Origin: Clostridia bacterium
GTDB lineage: Bacteria > Bacillota > Clostridia > Oscillospirales > CAG-272
NCBI GenBank assembly: GCA_017397205.1
Contig: JAFQJX010000215.1
Span: 1-6,578 of the forward strand
Direction: 5' to 3'
DNA length: 6,578 nt
This document shows positions 1-5,770 of the stretch, piece after piece. Both the position numbers and the translations under genes were made by a program. Each line of letters starts with the position of its first letter. Position 1 is the stretch's first letter. The notes under the pieces were generated by a model. That model did not search any database and had not been told where the DNA came from. It saw only the letters and a program-made list of their open reading frames with translations.

Positions 1-485
1 GACAGGGCAATCGTGGTGTAGTTGATTTTTTTGTTGCGCCGCTCGCGCCTTTGTCGGTCGCCCTCCTCGGCGCAGAAGCCGTCAATCCCGAAGCCAACGC
101 CGTTGACGATGACGTGCTCCTCTCCGTTGACGTAAATGACGGGCAGGTCCTTGATGTATTCGTTAATCAGAACGGGGTCGTCCTGAATGCCGTCGTGACG
201 GAGATCGTGCAGAAAGTCGTTGCCCGTGCCGACGGCGGTCAGATAAATAGGAACGCGCACCTCAGAGAAGCGCAGGGCGTCTGCCAGGCGGGTCAGCGTT
301 CCGTCGCCGCCGCAGAGAATGATGCGGTCCTCCTCGCCAAGTGACTCCACAAACGCTGCCTTGTCGGTAATTTCCAGTATGTTTTTCATGCAGGCAGGGT
401 CCTCGCCGTGGGCAATGACCCACTCGCGGGTACGCTCTGTGCCCGCGTCGCTGCAAGCGCGCGGATTGTACAGGATCACCGTCAT
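1..485 (-). CDS. Diacylglycerol/lipid kinase family protein (YegS/BmrU type), C-terminus cut by window edge
   Basis: Read on the minus strand from ATG at 485, 161 codons are open to the edge. The N-terminus MTVILYNPRA is the usual beta-strand start of the DAGK catalytic domain. The nucleotide-binding motif GGDGTL lies at residues 59-64, the second signature GTGNDF at 86-91, and VNGVGFGIDG near residue 140 matches the start of the second lobe. Members of this family are usually about 300 residues, so roughly half is present. They phosphorylate diacylglycerol or related lipids with ATP at the inner face of the membrane, often recycling lipid from lipoteichoic acid synthesis; the exact substrate cannot be told from sequence. 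In many homologues GGDGTL is followed by N; here it is followed by T65. The start is fixed by an AAAGGAG site 7 bases upstream and a good promoter. It is separated from the upstream aminopeptidase by a terminator, so it is its own transcription unit. Confidence 0.9.
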   Translation of the reverse strand, partial: MTVILYNPRACSDAGTERTREWVIAHGEDPACMKNILEITDKAAFVESLGEEDRIILCGGDGTLTRLADALRFSEVRVPIYLTAVGTGNDFLHDLRHDGIQDDPVLINEYIKDLPVIYVNGEEHVIVNGVGFGIDGFCAEEGDRQRRERRNKKINYTTIAL

Positions 486-492
486 AGGAGCG

Positions 493-499
493 CTCCTTT
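493..499 (-). promoter_or_regulatory. Ribosome binding site of the lipid kinase gene, inside a palindrome
   Basis: On the minus strand AAAGGAG lies 7 bases before ATG 485. The AGGAG is followed directly by CGCTCCT, so 486-497 is a perfect 12-base palindrome (AGGAGCGCTCCT) that could pair the Shine-Dalgarno with a CUCCU. The stem would be only 4-5 bp, so any effect on translation is speculative. Confidence 0.8.
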
Positions 500-514
500 C
501 TGAAAAATCACTTT

Positions 515-543
515 ATTGTACCATAGTTTTTTGTTTTTTTCAA
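515..543 (-). promoter_or_regulatory. Sigma-A promoter of the lipid kinase gene
   Basis: On the minus strand, TTGAAA (538-543) is followed by a 17-base A-rich spacer and TACAAT (515-520). TG one base before the -10 makes it an extended -10 (TGGTACAAT). The predicted transcript start falls around 508, giving a leader of about 20 bases. It lies between the terminator of the upstream gene and the ATG at 485. Confidence 0.8.
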
Positions 544-561
544 GTGGGGCGTTGGACCCCT

Positions 562-600
562 CAAAAAAGAAAGCCATACCGCCGCGTGGCGGTATGGCTT
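562..600 (-). terminator. Intrinsic terminator of the M18 aminopeptidase gene
   Basis: A perfect 13-bp stem (571-583 with 588-600) closes a 4-base loop. On the minus strand it is followed by TTTCTTTTTTG (561-571), a typical U-tract. It begins 6 bases after the aminopeptidase stop codon, and the plus-strand side has no T-run, so it acts on the minus strand. Confidence 0.92.
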
Positions 601-605
601 CTGTG

Positions 606-1898
606 TCAGGACAAAATCAGGGTATCTTCCCCGTCACGTGTCGGGGAGGAGCCGTAAAACGCGGTCAAAGCGCGCGTCATGTGCTCAAAATCCGCGACTG
701 CGGCGGTTTCATAGGCGGAGTGCATTGCCAGCTGGGGCATCCCGATATCCACCGTCGGTACGGTGAACTGAGAGACGGAAACGGCGCCCAGGGTGGAGCC
801 ACCCACAAGGTCGGGGCGGTTGCAGTACGTCTGCGTGGGCACCTCTGCCCTACGGCACACCTCACCGAACACAGCGGCGGAAACGGCGTCCGTTGCATAG
901 CGGCAGTTGCCGTTGTATTTCACCACCACGCCGCCGCCGAGAACGGGGGCGTTATTCGGGTGCGCGTATTCGGGGTGATTGGGGTGCGTGGCGTGGGCGT
1001 TGTCAGCCGAAACCACGAAGCTGTTTGCCTGCATCATCTGCCTCTGCTCCTGCGTCATGCCAAGGCACTCACAGGCGCGTGCAAGCGTTGCGCTGAGGAA
1101 ATCTCCCCCTGCCCCGCCGAGGGTGGAGGAGCCAACCTCCTCGTTGTCAAAGAGTGCAAAGACGGGCATCGCGGCGCTCGGCTTTGCGCCGAGGAAGCCC
1201 TCAAGCGAGCACCACACGCACGCCAGGTCGTCCAGGCGCGGAGCGGCAACAAGCTCCCCTGCCGCCCCGAGGACGGAGGGTGACTGACGGTTGTACAGCC
1301 ACAGGCGGTGAGAGAGAATGTCCTCCTCGGAAACGCCTGCCGCCTCAGCAACGGCGGACAGGAGCGAGGGGGTTTCCCCGACGCCCCACAGGGGCTGCAT
1401 ATCCACGGCGGCGTTGTAGGTTGCGCCCTCGTTGGCGTTGCGATTCATATGAATGGCGACGGAGGGAATGATGACGAGATCGCGGTCCACCTTGACGGTG
1501 CGCGTGCAAATGGCGCCGTTCTCGGCGCGCAGGGTAATCACCCCTGCAACGGACAGGGGTCTGTCCAGCCAGGTGGCGCACAGCATTCCGCCGTATTTCT
1601 CCACCGTCAGTCGGGCACAGCCGCCGCCTGCCTTCGCCGTCCCCGCAGGAGTCACGGAAAAGGTGGGGCTATCTCCGTGCGTGGCAACGACCATCGCACC
1701 CGTGGGTGCTCCCTTGGGCAGACGGAACGCCATCAGCGCGGCGCCGCGCGTGACGTAATAGGCGCCCCCGGGTGCAAACTGCCAGGGCGTCCCCTCTGAA
1801 AGACGGGTATATCCTGCCCCATCAAGCCGACGGGCGACCGTCTCCGCCGCATGGTGTGCGGTGGGGGAGGCACAAAGAAAATCAAAGAAACGTGTCAT
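606..1898 (-). CDS. apeB: M18 family metallo-aminopeptidase
   Basis: A complete 430-residue protein of usual length for bacterial M18 aminopeptidases, cytosolic two-metal (zinc or cobalt) enzymes that remove N-terminal residues, often Asp/Glu, from peptides. By alignment with the known family pattern every active-site position is present: H74 in ATHGDSP with D76 beside it, bridging D223 in PRLDDLACV, catalytic E253 and metal ligand E254 in FDNEEVGS, D299 in SADNAHATHPNHPEY, and H393 in MPQLAMHSAYET. Other family stretches are KYNGNCRYATD (327-337) and GGSTLGAVS (366-374). The start is ATG 1898; AGGAG at 1911-1915 is 12 bases upstream, slightly far, but there is no closer usable in-frame start. 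It has its own promoter, divergent from pepD, and its own terminator. M18 membership is secure; the N-terminal residue preference is not predictable, and the gene symbol follows the usual bacterial naming of this family. Confidence 0.95.
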   Translation of the reverse strand: MTRFFDFLCASPTAHHAAETVARRLDGAGYTRLSEGTPWQFAPGGAYYVTRGAALMAFRLPKGAPTGAMVVATHGDSPTFSVTPAGTAKAGGGCARLTVEKYGGMLCATWLDRPLSVAGVITLRAENGAICTRTVKVDRDLVIIPSVAIHMNRNANEGATYNAAVDMQPLWGVGETPSLLSAVAEAAGVSEEDILSHRLWLYNRQSPSVLGAAGELVAAPRLDDLACVWCSLEGFLGAKPSAAMPVFALFDNEEVGSSTLGGAGGDFLSATLARACECLGMTQEQRQMMQANSFVVSADNAHATHPNHPEYAHPNNAPVLGGGVVVKYNGNCRYATDAVSAAVFGEVCRRAEVPTQTYCNRPDLVGGSTLGAVSVSQFTVPTVDIGMPQLAMHSAYETAAVADFEHMTRALTAFYGSSPTRDGEDTLILS

Positions 1899-1910
1899 AG
1901 CGTCACATAG

Positions 1911-1917
1911 CTCCTCT
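1911..1917 (-). promoter_or_regulatory. Ribosome binding site of the M18 gene, with start-stop codons between it and the ATG
   Basis: AGAGGAG lies 12 bases before the ATG at 1898. Between them is ATG TGA (1903-1908), out of frame with the gene. The leader can also be read as ATG AGA GGA GCT ATG TGA (1920 down to 1903), a five-codon peptide M-R-G-A-M that ends 4 bases before the gene's ATG. Confidence 0.6.
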
Positions 1918-1929
1918 CATATTGCTACC

Positions 1930-1958
1930 ATTGTACCCCATTCGCCCTTTTTTGTCAA
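1930..1958 (-). promoter_or_regulatory. Near-consensus sigma-A promoter of the M18 gene
   Basis: On the minus strand TTGACA (1953-1958, perfect -35) and TACAAT (1930-1935) are exactly 17 bases apart. The transcript should start near 1922-1924, leaving a leader of about 25 bases that holds the ribosome binding site. This is the strongest promoter match in the window. Confidence 0.88.
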
Positions 1959-1995
1959 TCGGGGATAGGAAATCCCTTCCCCGTGCGCCCTGCTT

Positions 1996-2018
1996 TTTCG
2001 TTTCGGAAGGCAACGAAA
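1996..2018. repeat. Short inverted repeat between the divergent promoters
   Basis: TTTCGTT (1996-2002) is repeated inverted as AACGAAA (2012-2018) around a 9-base centre. It sits 13 bases upstream of the pepD -35 and 37 bases beyond the M18 -35. The position would suit an operator serving both genes, but no known regulator site is recognised and it may be chance. Confidence 0.3.
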
Positions 2019-2031
2019 GTTTCCTCCCGTA

Positions 2032-2060
2032 TTGCACCCGCGCAAAAAATATGCTACAAT
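2032..2060 (+). promoter_or_regulatory. Sigma-A promoter of the pepD-M29 operon
   Basis: TTGCAC (2032-2037) and TACAAT (2055-2060) are separated by 17 bases, and TGC before the -10 makes it an extended -10. The transcript should start near 2067, giving a leader of about 27 bases up to ATG 2094. Confidence 0.8.
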
Positions 2061-2093
2061 AGCTTCTGTAATCTTTAGCAAGGAGCATTCACC

Positions 2094-3524
2094 ATGAATG
2101 TACTGAACGATATTCAGCCCAAGGAGGTCCTGCGCTTTTTTGAAGCCATCTGCGACCTGCCCCACGGCTCCCGCAACACCAAGGTGCTGAGCGACTTTTG
2201 CGTGGTCTTTGCCCGTCTGCGCGGGCTTTGGTGCCATCAGGACAAGGCAAACAACGTCATCATCCGCAAGGAGGCGTCCCTCGGCTATGAGGACCACCCT
2301 CCCGTCATCATTCAGGGGCACCTGGATATGGTCTGCGAGCGTAACGCGGGCGTGGAGATTGACTTCCGCCGCGACGGGCTGCGCCTGACCGTGGACGGCG
2401 ACTATATCCGCGCACAGGGCACCACCCTCGGCGCCGACAACGGCATTGCGGTTGCCTATGCGCTGGCGCTTCTGGACGACAAGAACCTCGTGCATCCCCC
2501 CCTGGAGGTGCTGCTCACCTCAGACGAGGAAATCGGAATGCTGGGCGCCATGGCGCTGGACGTCTCCCCTCTCAAGGGCAAGACGCTCATCAACCTGGAC
2601 TCGGACGTGGAGGGTGTGCTCACCCTCGGCTGTGCGGGCGGTCTTAAGGGCGACCTCCTCCTGCCGCTCAGGCGCGAGAGCGTGACGGGTACGCCCTATA
2701 CCCTGCAGGTCACGGGGCTGACGGGTGGGCACTCGGGCGTGGAAATCGGCTGCGGCCGCACCAACGCCATCACCTTCGTCGCCTCCCTCTTTGACAAGCT
2801 GTGTGCCACGGCGGACGCCCGTCCCTTTGGCTTTACGGGCGGCGGCAAGGACAATGCCATTCCCCGTACCGCAACCCTGAAATTTCTCTGTCCCACCCCG
2901 CTCTCCGAGGAGGCGCTGGCGCTGGTCAGCGAGGCGGAGCGCACGCTGCGCGAAACGGAGCCGAACGCCGCCGTCACCCTGACGGCAGGCAACTCCACCT
3001 CGCAGGGCGCCCTGACAAGGGACTGCCGCGACCGTATGCTGGAGCTGTTCCGCCGTGTTCCGAACGGCGTGCAGAAAATGAGCGAGGCGCTCCCCGATAT
3101 GGTGGAAACCTCCCTCAATCTCGGCATTATTTCCTTTGAAAAATCCCTGTGCGCCACCTTTGCGCTGAGAAGCAACGTCAACGCCGAGCTGGAGGCGCTC
3201 TCCGCCGGGATTTCCGCGCTGGCAAAGGAGCTGGGCGCCCAGTGGCGCACGGGCGCCGCGTATCCCGCGTGGGAAATGCGGGAACACTCTCCCCTACGGG
3301 ACACGATGGTGGAGGTCTGGCGCACCATGTTTGGCGGCACGCCCCGTACCGAAACCATTCACGCAGGTCTGGAATGCGGCGTCTTTGCCGACAAAATCAA
3401 GGGCCTGGACTGCGTTTCCATGGGTCCCACCATGCTGGATATTCACACCCCGCGCGAGGCGCTCTCCATCTCCTCCACCGAGCGCACCTGGCGCTATCTG
3501 CTTGCAATTCTGAAAGCCCTGTAA
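2094..3524 (+). CDS. pepD: Aminoacyl-histidine dipeptidase (PepD, M20 family)
   Basis: A 476-residue protein, close to the usual PepD length of about 480-490. PepD is a cytosolic zinc dipeptidase that splits Xaa-His dipeptides such as carnosine and many other unblocked dipeptides. The full M20 active site is visible: H76 and D78 in QGHLDMV, bridging D115 in TLGADNGIAVA, catalytic E145 and ligand E146 in LTSDEEIGMLGA, D169 in LINLDSDVEG, and H451 in MLDIHTPREALS. GGHSGVEIGCGRTNAI (about residue 210) marks the lid/dimerisation domain inserted in the catalytic domain, as in other PepD. ATG 2094 is chosen because AAGGAG (2080-2085) lies 8 bases upstream and MNVLNDIQPKEVLRFFEAIC is the normal family N-terminus. 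It is the first gene of a likely operon with the M29 aminopeptidase 13 bases downstream, and both would complete the breakdown of imported peptides. Confidence 0.96.
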   Translation: MNVLNDIQPKEVLRFFEAICDLPHGSRNTKVLSDFCVVFARLRGLWCHQDKANNVIIRKEASLGYEDHPPVIIQGHLDMVCERNAGVEIDFRRDGLRLTVDGDYIRAQGTTLGADNGIAVAYALALLDDKNLVHPPLEVLLTSDEEIGMLGAMALDVSPLKGKTLINLDSDVEGVLTLGCAGGLKGDLLLPLRRESVTGTPYTLQVTGLTGGHSGVEIGCGRTNAITFVASLFDKLCATADARPFGFTGGGKDNAIPRTATLKFLCPTPLSEEALALVSEAERTLRETEPNAAVTLTAGNSTSQGALTRDCRDRMLELFRRVPNGVQKMSEALPDMVETSLNLGIISFEKSLCATFALRSNVNAELEALSAGISALAKELGAQWRTGAAYPAWEMREHSPLRDTMVEVWRTMFGGTPRTETIHAGLECGVFADKIKGLDCVSMGPTMLDIHTPREALSISSTERTWRYLLAILKAL

Positions 3525-3537
3525 GAGAGGTAACGAT

Positions 3538-4761
3538 ATGAAAAAAACAACCATGAGAAAATACGCCCGCCTGTTGGCACGCAAGGGCGTCAACGTCCAG
3601 AAGGGACAGGAGGTGTTCATCACCGCCGAGCTGGACCAGCCCGAATTCGTCCGTATGCTGACCGAGGAGTGCTATCGCGCAGGCGCCGCCCGCGTGGTGG
3701 TGGACTGGAGCGACAGCACCCTGACCCGTCTGCACATCCGCCACCGCTCGCTGAAGGTGCTCAGCGAGCTGACCTCCTACGAGCTTGAAAAGTGGAAGTA
3801 TCAGGCAGACAAGCTGCCCTGCCGCATTTATCTTGTCAGCGAGGACCCCGACGCCCTAGCAGGCGTGGACGTGCGCAAGCTCGCACAGTCCCAGCAGGCA
3901 AAGATGAAGGTCATCAAGCCCATTCGCGACACCATGGAAAACCGCTATCAGTGGTGTATTGCCGCCGTCCCCGGCGAGGCGTGGGCAAAAAAGCTGTTCC
4001 CCAACCTCACCCGTCGCGCCGCAACCGAGCGCCTGTGGGAGGCAATTCTCAGGGGTGCCCGCGCCGACGGCGAGGACCCCATGGCGGCGTGGGACGCGCA
4101 CAACGAGGCGCTTGCCAAGCGCTGTGAATACCTGAACGGGCTCGGCATCCGCGAGCTGCATTACACCGCCTCAAACGGCACCGACCTGCGCGTCGGGCTG
4201 ATGGAGGGGAGCGTCTTTATGGCAGGCGGCGAGTACACCGAGCAGGGCGTTTACTACAACCCCAATATCCCGAGCGAGGAGGCGTTCACCACCCCCAAGA
4301 GAGGGTGTGCCGAGGGCATTGTCTATGCCTCCATGCCCCTGTCCTACAACGGTCAGCTGATTGAAAACTTCTCCGTTCGCTTTGAGGGTGGCCGCGCCAC
4401 CGAGGTCAAGGCGGAAAAGGGCGAGGAAGTGCTCTCCGAAATGATTGCCATGGACGAGGGGGCTGCCTACCTTGGCGAGGTGGCGCTGGTGCCCTACGAT
4501 TCTCCCATCCGCGAGAGCGGCATTCTGTTCTACAACACCCTCTTTGACGAAAACGCCGCCTGCCACCTTGCCCTTGGCCGCGGCTTCACGGGGTGCCTGC
4601 GCGACTACGGCAAGTACACGCAGGAGCAAATCGCCGAAATGGGCGTCAACGACTCCATCATTCACGTGGACTTTATGATTGGCACCTCCGACCTGACCGT
4701 CACCGCCCTCTGCCAAGACGGCCGCGAGGTCCCCATTTTCAAAAACGGCACCTGGGCGTAA
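3538..4761 (+). CDS. M29 family aminopeptidase (AmpS/PepS type)
   Basis: A 407-residue protein, full length for M29 (about 410), a family of cytosolic two-metal aminopeptidases of broad specificity. The N-terminal domain starts YARLLARKGVNVQKGQEVFI, as usual. C-terminal metal-site positions, assigned by family pattern: E248 in NIPSEEAFTTP, E314 in LGEVALVPYDSPI, E338 and H343 in FDENAACHLALG, H376 and D378 in IHVDFMIGT. The end, PIFKNGTWA, matches the usual C-terminus. One oddity: the conserved block normally read as HxALGxxY, whose Tyr is placed at the active site in this family, ends in Phe here (HLALGRGF, F350). Start ATG 3538 has GAGAGG (3525-3530) 7 bases upstream, immediately after the pepD stop; the 13-base gap implies co-transcription and possibly translational coupling. 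No clear T-tract terminator follows. Confidence 0.95.
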   Translation: MKKTTMRKYARLLARKGVNVQKGQEVFITAELDQPEFVRMLTEECYRAGAARVVVDWSDSTLTRLHIRHRSLKVLSELTSYELEKWKYQADKLPCRIYLVSEDPDALAGVDVRKLAQSQQAKMKVIKPIRDTMENRYQWCIAAVPGEAWAKKLFPNLTRRAATERLWEAILRGARADGEDPMAAWDAHNEALAKRCEYLNGLGIRELHYTASNGTDLRVGLMEGSVFMAGGEYTEQGVYYNPNIPSEEAFTTPKRGCAEGIVYASMPLSYNGQLIENFSVRFEGGRATEVKAEKGEEVLSEMIAMDEGAAYLGEVALVPYDSPIRESGILFYNTLFDENAACHLALGRGFTGCLRDYGKYTQEQIAEMGVNDSIIHVDFMIGTSDLTVTALCQDGREVPIFKNGTWA

Positions 4762-4765
4762 GCTG

Positions 4766-4784
4766 GCGTTTTCCACAAAAACGC
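4766..4784 (+). other. Hairpin just after the M29 gene, lacking a T-tract
   Basis: GCGTTTT (4766-4772) pairs with AAAACGC (4778-4784) around CCACA. It starts 4 bases after the stop codon, but no T-run follows, so it is a poor intrinsic terminator and may instead protect the mRNA end or form the left edge of the hairpin array. Confidence 0.4.
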
Positions 4785-4788
4785 GCGA

Positions 4789-4894
4789 ATGAAATAAATC
4801 CGCCAAGGCGAATTTATGAAATACCCTCACGGTCATGAAATGCCTTTCGGCATATGGGAATTTGCTTCGTTTCACGTACGGCCGAAGGACGTAC
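4789..4894. repeat. Hairpin array with ATGAAAT spacers (possible dispersed intergenic repeat)
   Basis: ATGAAAT occurs at 4789, 4816 and 4835, and a degenerate copy (ATGGGAAT) at 4854, spaced 27, 19 and 19 bases. Between or beside them are small stem-loops: 4794-4804 with 4807-4817 (one mismatch), 4823-4825 with 4831-4833, ATGCC/GGCAT at 4840-4853 with loop TTTC, and 4876-4883 with 4887-4894 (one mismatch, loop GAA). Stem sequences differ from hairpin to hairpin while the spacer word stays the same. It fills most of the gap between the M29 gene and the lipoprotein. From memory, intergenic sequences of similar style are seen in other Clostridia, but this could not be searched here. No protein is encoded. 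Confidence 0.55.
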
Positions 4895-4897
4895 AAT
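4869..4897 (+). promoter_or_regulatory. Possible weak promoter of the lipoprotein gene
   Basis: TACAAT at 4892-4897 is identical to the -10 of the three other promoters in the window. The best -35 at 17 bases is GTTTCA (4869-4874), a poor match to TTGACA. The -10 overlaps the last hairpin of the array. Read-through from the M29 gene is an alternative. Confidence 0.35.
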
Positions 4898-4921
4898 TCA
4901 CAAAAAGAAAGAGAGTACACC

Positions 4922-5638
4922 TTGAATAAAAACCGTTTGATGAGCCTCCTGCTTCTCGTAGCGCTCTGCCTTTGCCTCTCGGCGTGCGGCGGGGAGGACC
5001 CCGACCTGACGGGGCTTTACCGCTGGACGAGAACCACGGCGGGAGAGGGCGACCAAACAGGGGAGCTTACGCCCGAGGAGGCGGGCTACGAAAATCAGCT
5101 CGCCATTTACAGCGACCGCACCGCCCTGATTGTCAACTTCGTTGGCGAGAAGCTGGATAGCGCCTACACCTACACCTGGACACAGGAGGGCAACACCCTG
5201 ACGCTGAAGGACACGGAGGGCTACAAAACCTACCTGACCGTCGAGGGAAACGGGCTCGTGATTGAACGGGCAACGGGCGGCGCCGTTGCCAAATGGGAAT
5301 ACACCAAGCTGTTCACCGACCCGAGCGGCGCAGACACCGCCGTCACGGGCAAGTACCAGTGGACGCACTCCACCTTTTCCACGGGCAAGACCGAAACGCC
5401 CGAGGAGCTGGGCTTTGACCTCCATCTGGAGCTGAGGCCAAACGGCCTGGCGCTCTCCACCCACACCGAAAACGGCAACACCACCCCCACCGCCTACCTG
5501 TGGTTTCTGTTCGGGGACACCGTGGTGCTGTACCGCGGAGAAATTGCCACCTATATGACCTACACCGCCCCCCGTGACCTCGTCTACCACGCCGTCTATA
5601 CCAACTATATCTACGACCAGTATTTCACCAGAGCGTGA
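4922..5638 (+). CDS. Putative lipoprotein with two related domains, function unknown
   Basis: A 238-residue protein of unrecognised function. The N-terminus MNKNRLMSLLLLVALCLCLSAC is a type II signal peptide: a basic start, hydrophobic residues 8-19, and lipobox LSAC with C22 as the lipidated cysteine, so the mature protein should be anchored on the outer face of the membrane. TTG 4922 is preferred as start: AAAGAGAG ends 6 bases upstream and it gives a normal signal peptide. ATG 4940 has no ribosome site and would drop the basic residues; ATG 4835 lies in the hairpin array and would put 29 extra residues before the signal. The mature part looks like two copies of one beta-rich domain: TGLYRWTRTT (30-39) and TPEEAGYENQLAIY (50-63) recur as TGKYQWTHST (142-151) and TPEELGFDLHLELR (159-172). 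A lipocalin-like or calycin-like fold is possible but unproven. It ends at a bidirectional terminator. Confidence 0.82.
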   Translation: MNKNRLMSLLLLVALCLCLSACGGEDPDLTGLYRWTRTTAGEGDQTGELTPEEAGYENQLAIYSDRTALIVNFVGEKLDSAYTYTWTQEGNTLTLKDTEGYKTYLTVEGNGLVIERATGGAVAKWEYTKLFTDPSGADTAVTGKYQWTHSTFSTGKTETPEELGFDLHLELRPNGLALSTHTENGNTTPTAYLWFLFGDTVVLYRGEIATYMTYTAPRDLVYHAVYTNYIYDQYFTRA

Positions 5639-5706
5639 AAACGGAAAGTGCTTCACATTCAATCGTTCAAACGCAAATGATCTAAGCCAAAACCCTTATA
5701 CAAGCA

Positions 5707-5757
5707 GAAAAAAAGAGCCCCTCGGCACAAAGCCGAAGGGCTCTCCTTTTTATTTTT
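5707..5757. terminator. Bidirectional terminator between the convergent lipoprotein and LRR genes
   Basis: A 12-bp stem with one mismatch (5715-5726 with 5732-5743) and loop ACAAA. The plus side is followed by TCCTTTTTATTTTT (5744-5757), and on the minus strand the stem is followed by seven T (5708-5714). It can therefore end the lipoprotein transcript and the LRR-gene transcript. The 68 bases from 5639 to 5706 show nothing else. Confidence 0.9.
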
Positions 5758-5770
5758 CCCGAGACGTTGC

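Noticed and set aside
516..1283. Long plus-strand open frame (255 codons) across the M18 gene
   Set aside because: It is antisense to a protein with a full set of active-site motifs, starts in the lipid kinase promoter and terminator region, and has no family resemblance; open antisense frames are expected in GC-rich coding DNA.
1903..2088. 61-codon minus-strand frame ending next to the M18 start
   Set aside because: It runs through the M18 promoter (-35 and -10), so most of it would not be transcribed from that promoter; only its last five codons lie in the leader.
2520..3287. Minus-strand open frame (255 codons) within pepD
   Set aside because: It is a shadow of the pepD coding frame, with a low-complexity R/G/A-rich product and no ribosome site.
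4171..4920. Minus-strand open frame (249 codons) over the M29 gene and the hairpin array
   Set aside because: It is antisense to the M29 catalytic region and its start lies in the hairpin repeats; the product resembles nothing.
4835..4921. N-terminal extension of the lipoprotein from ATG 4835
   Set aside because: It would place 29 residues, encoded by the hairpin array, before a complete type II signal peptide, and it has no ribosome site.
4898..5662. Minus-strand open frame (254 codons) opposite the lipoprotein
   Set aside because: The lipoprotein strand has a signal peptide with lipobox, a ribosome site and a terminator; the opposite frame has none of these.
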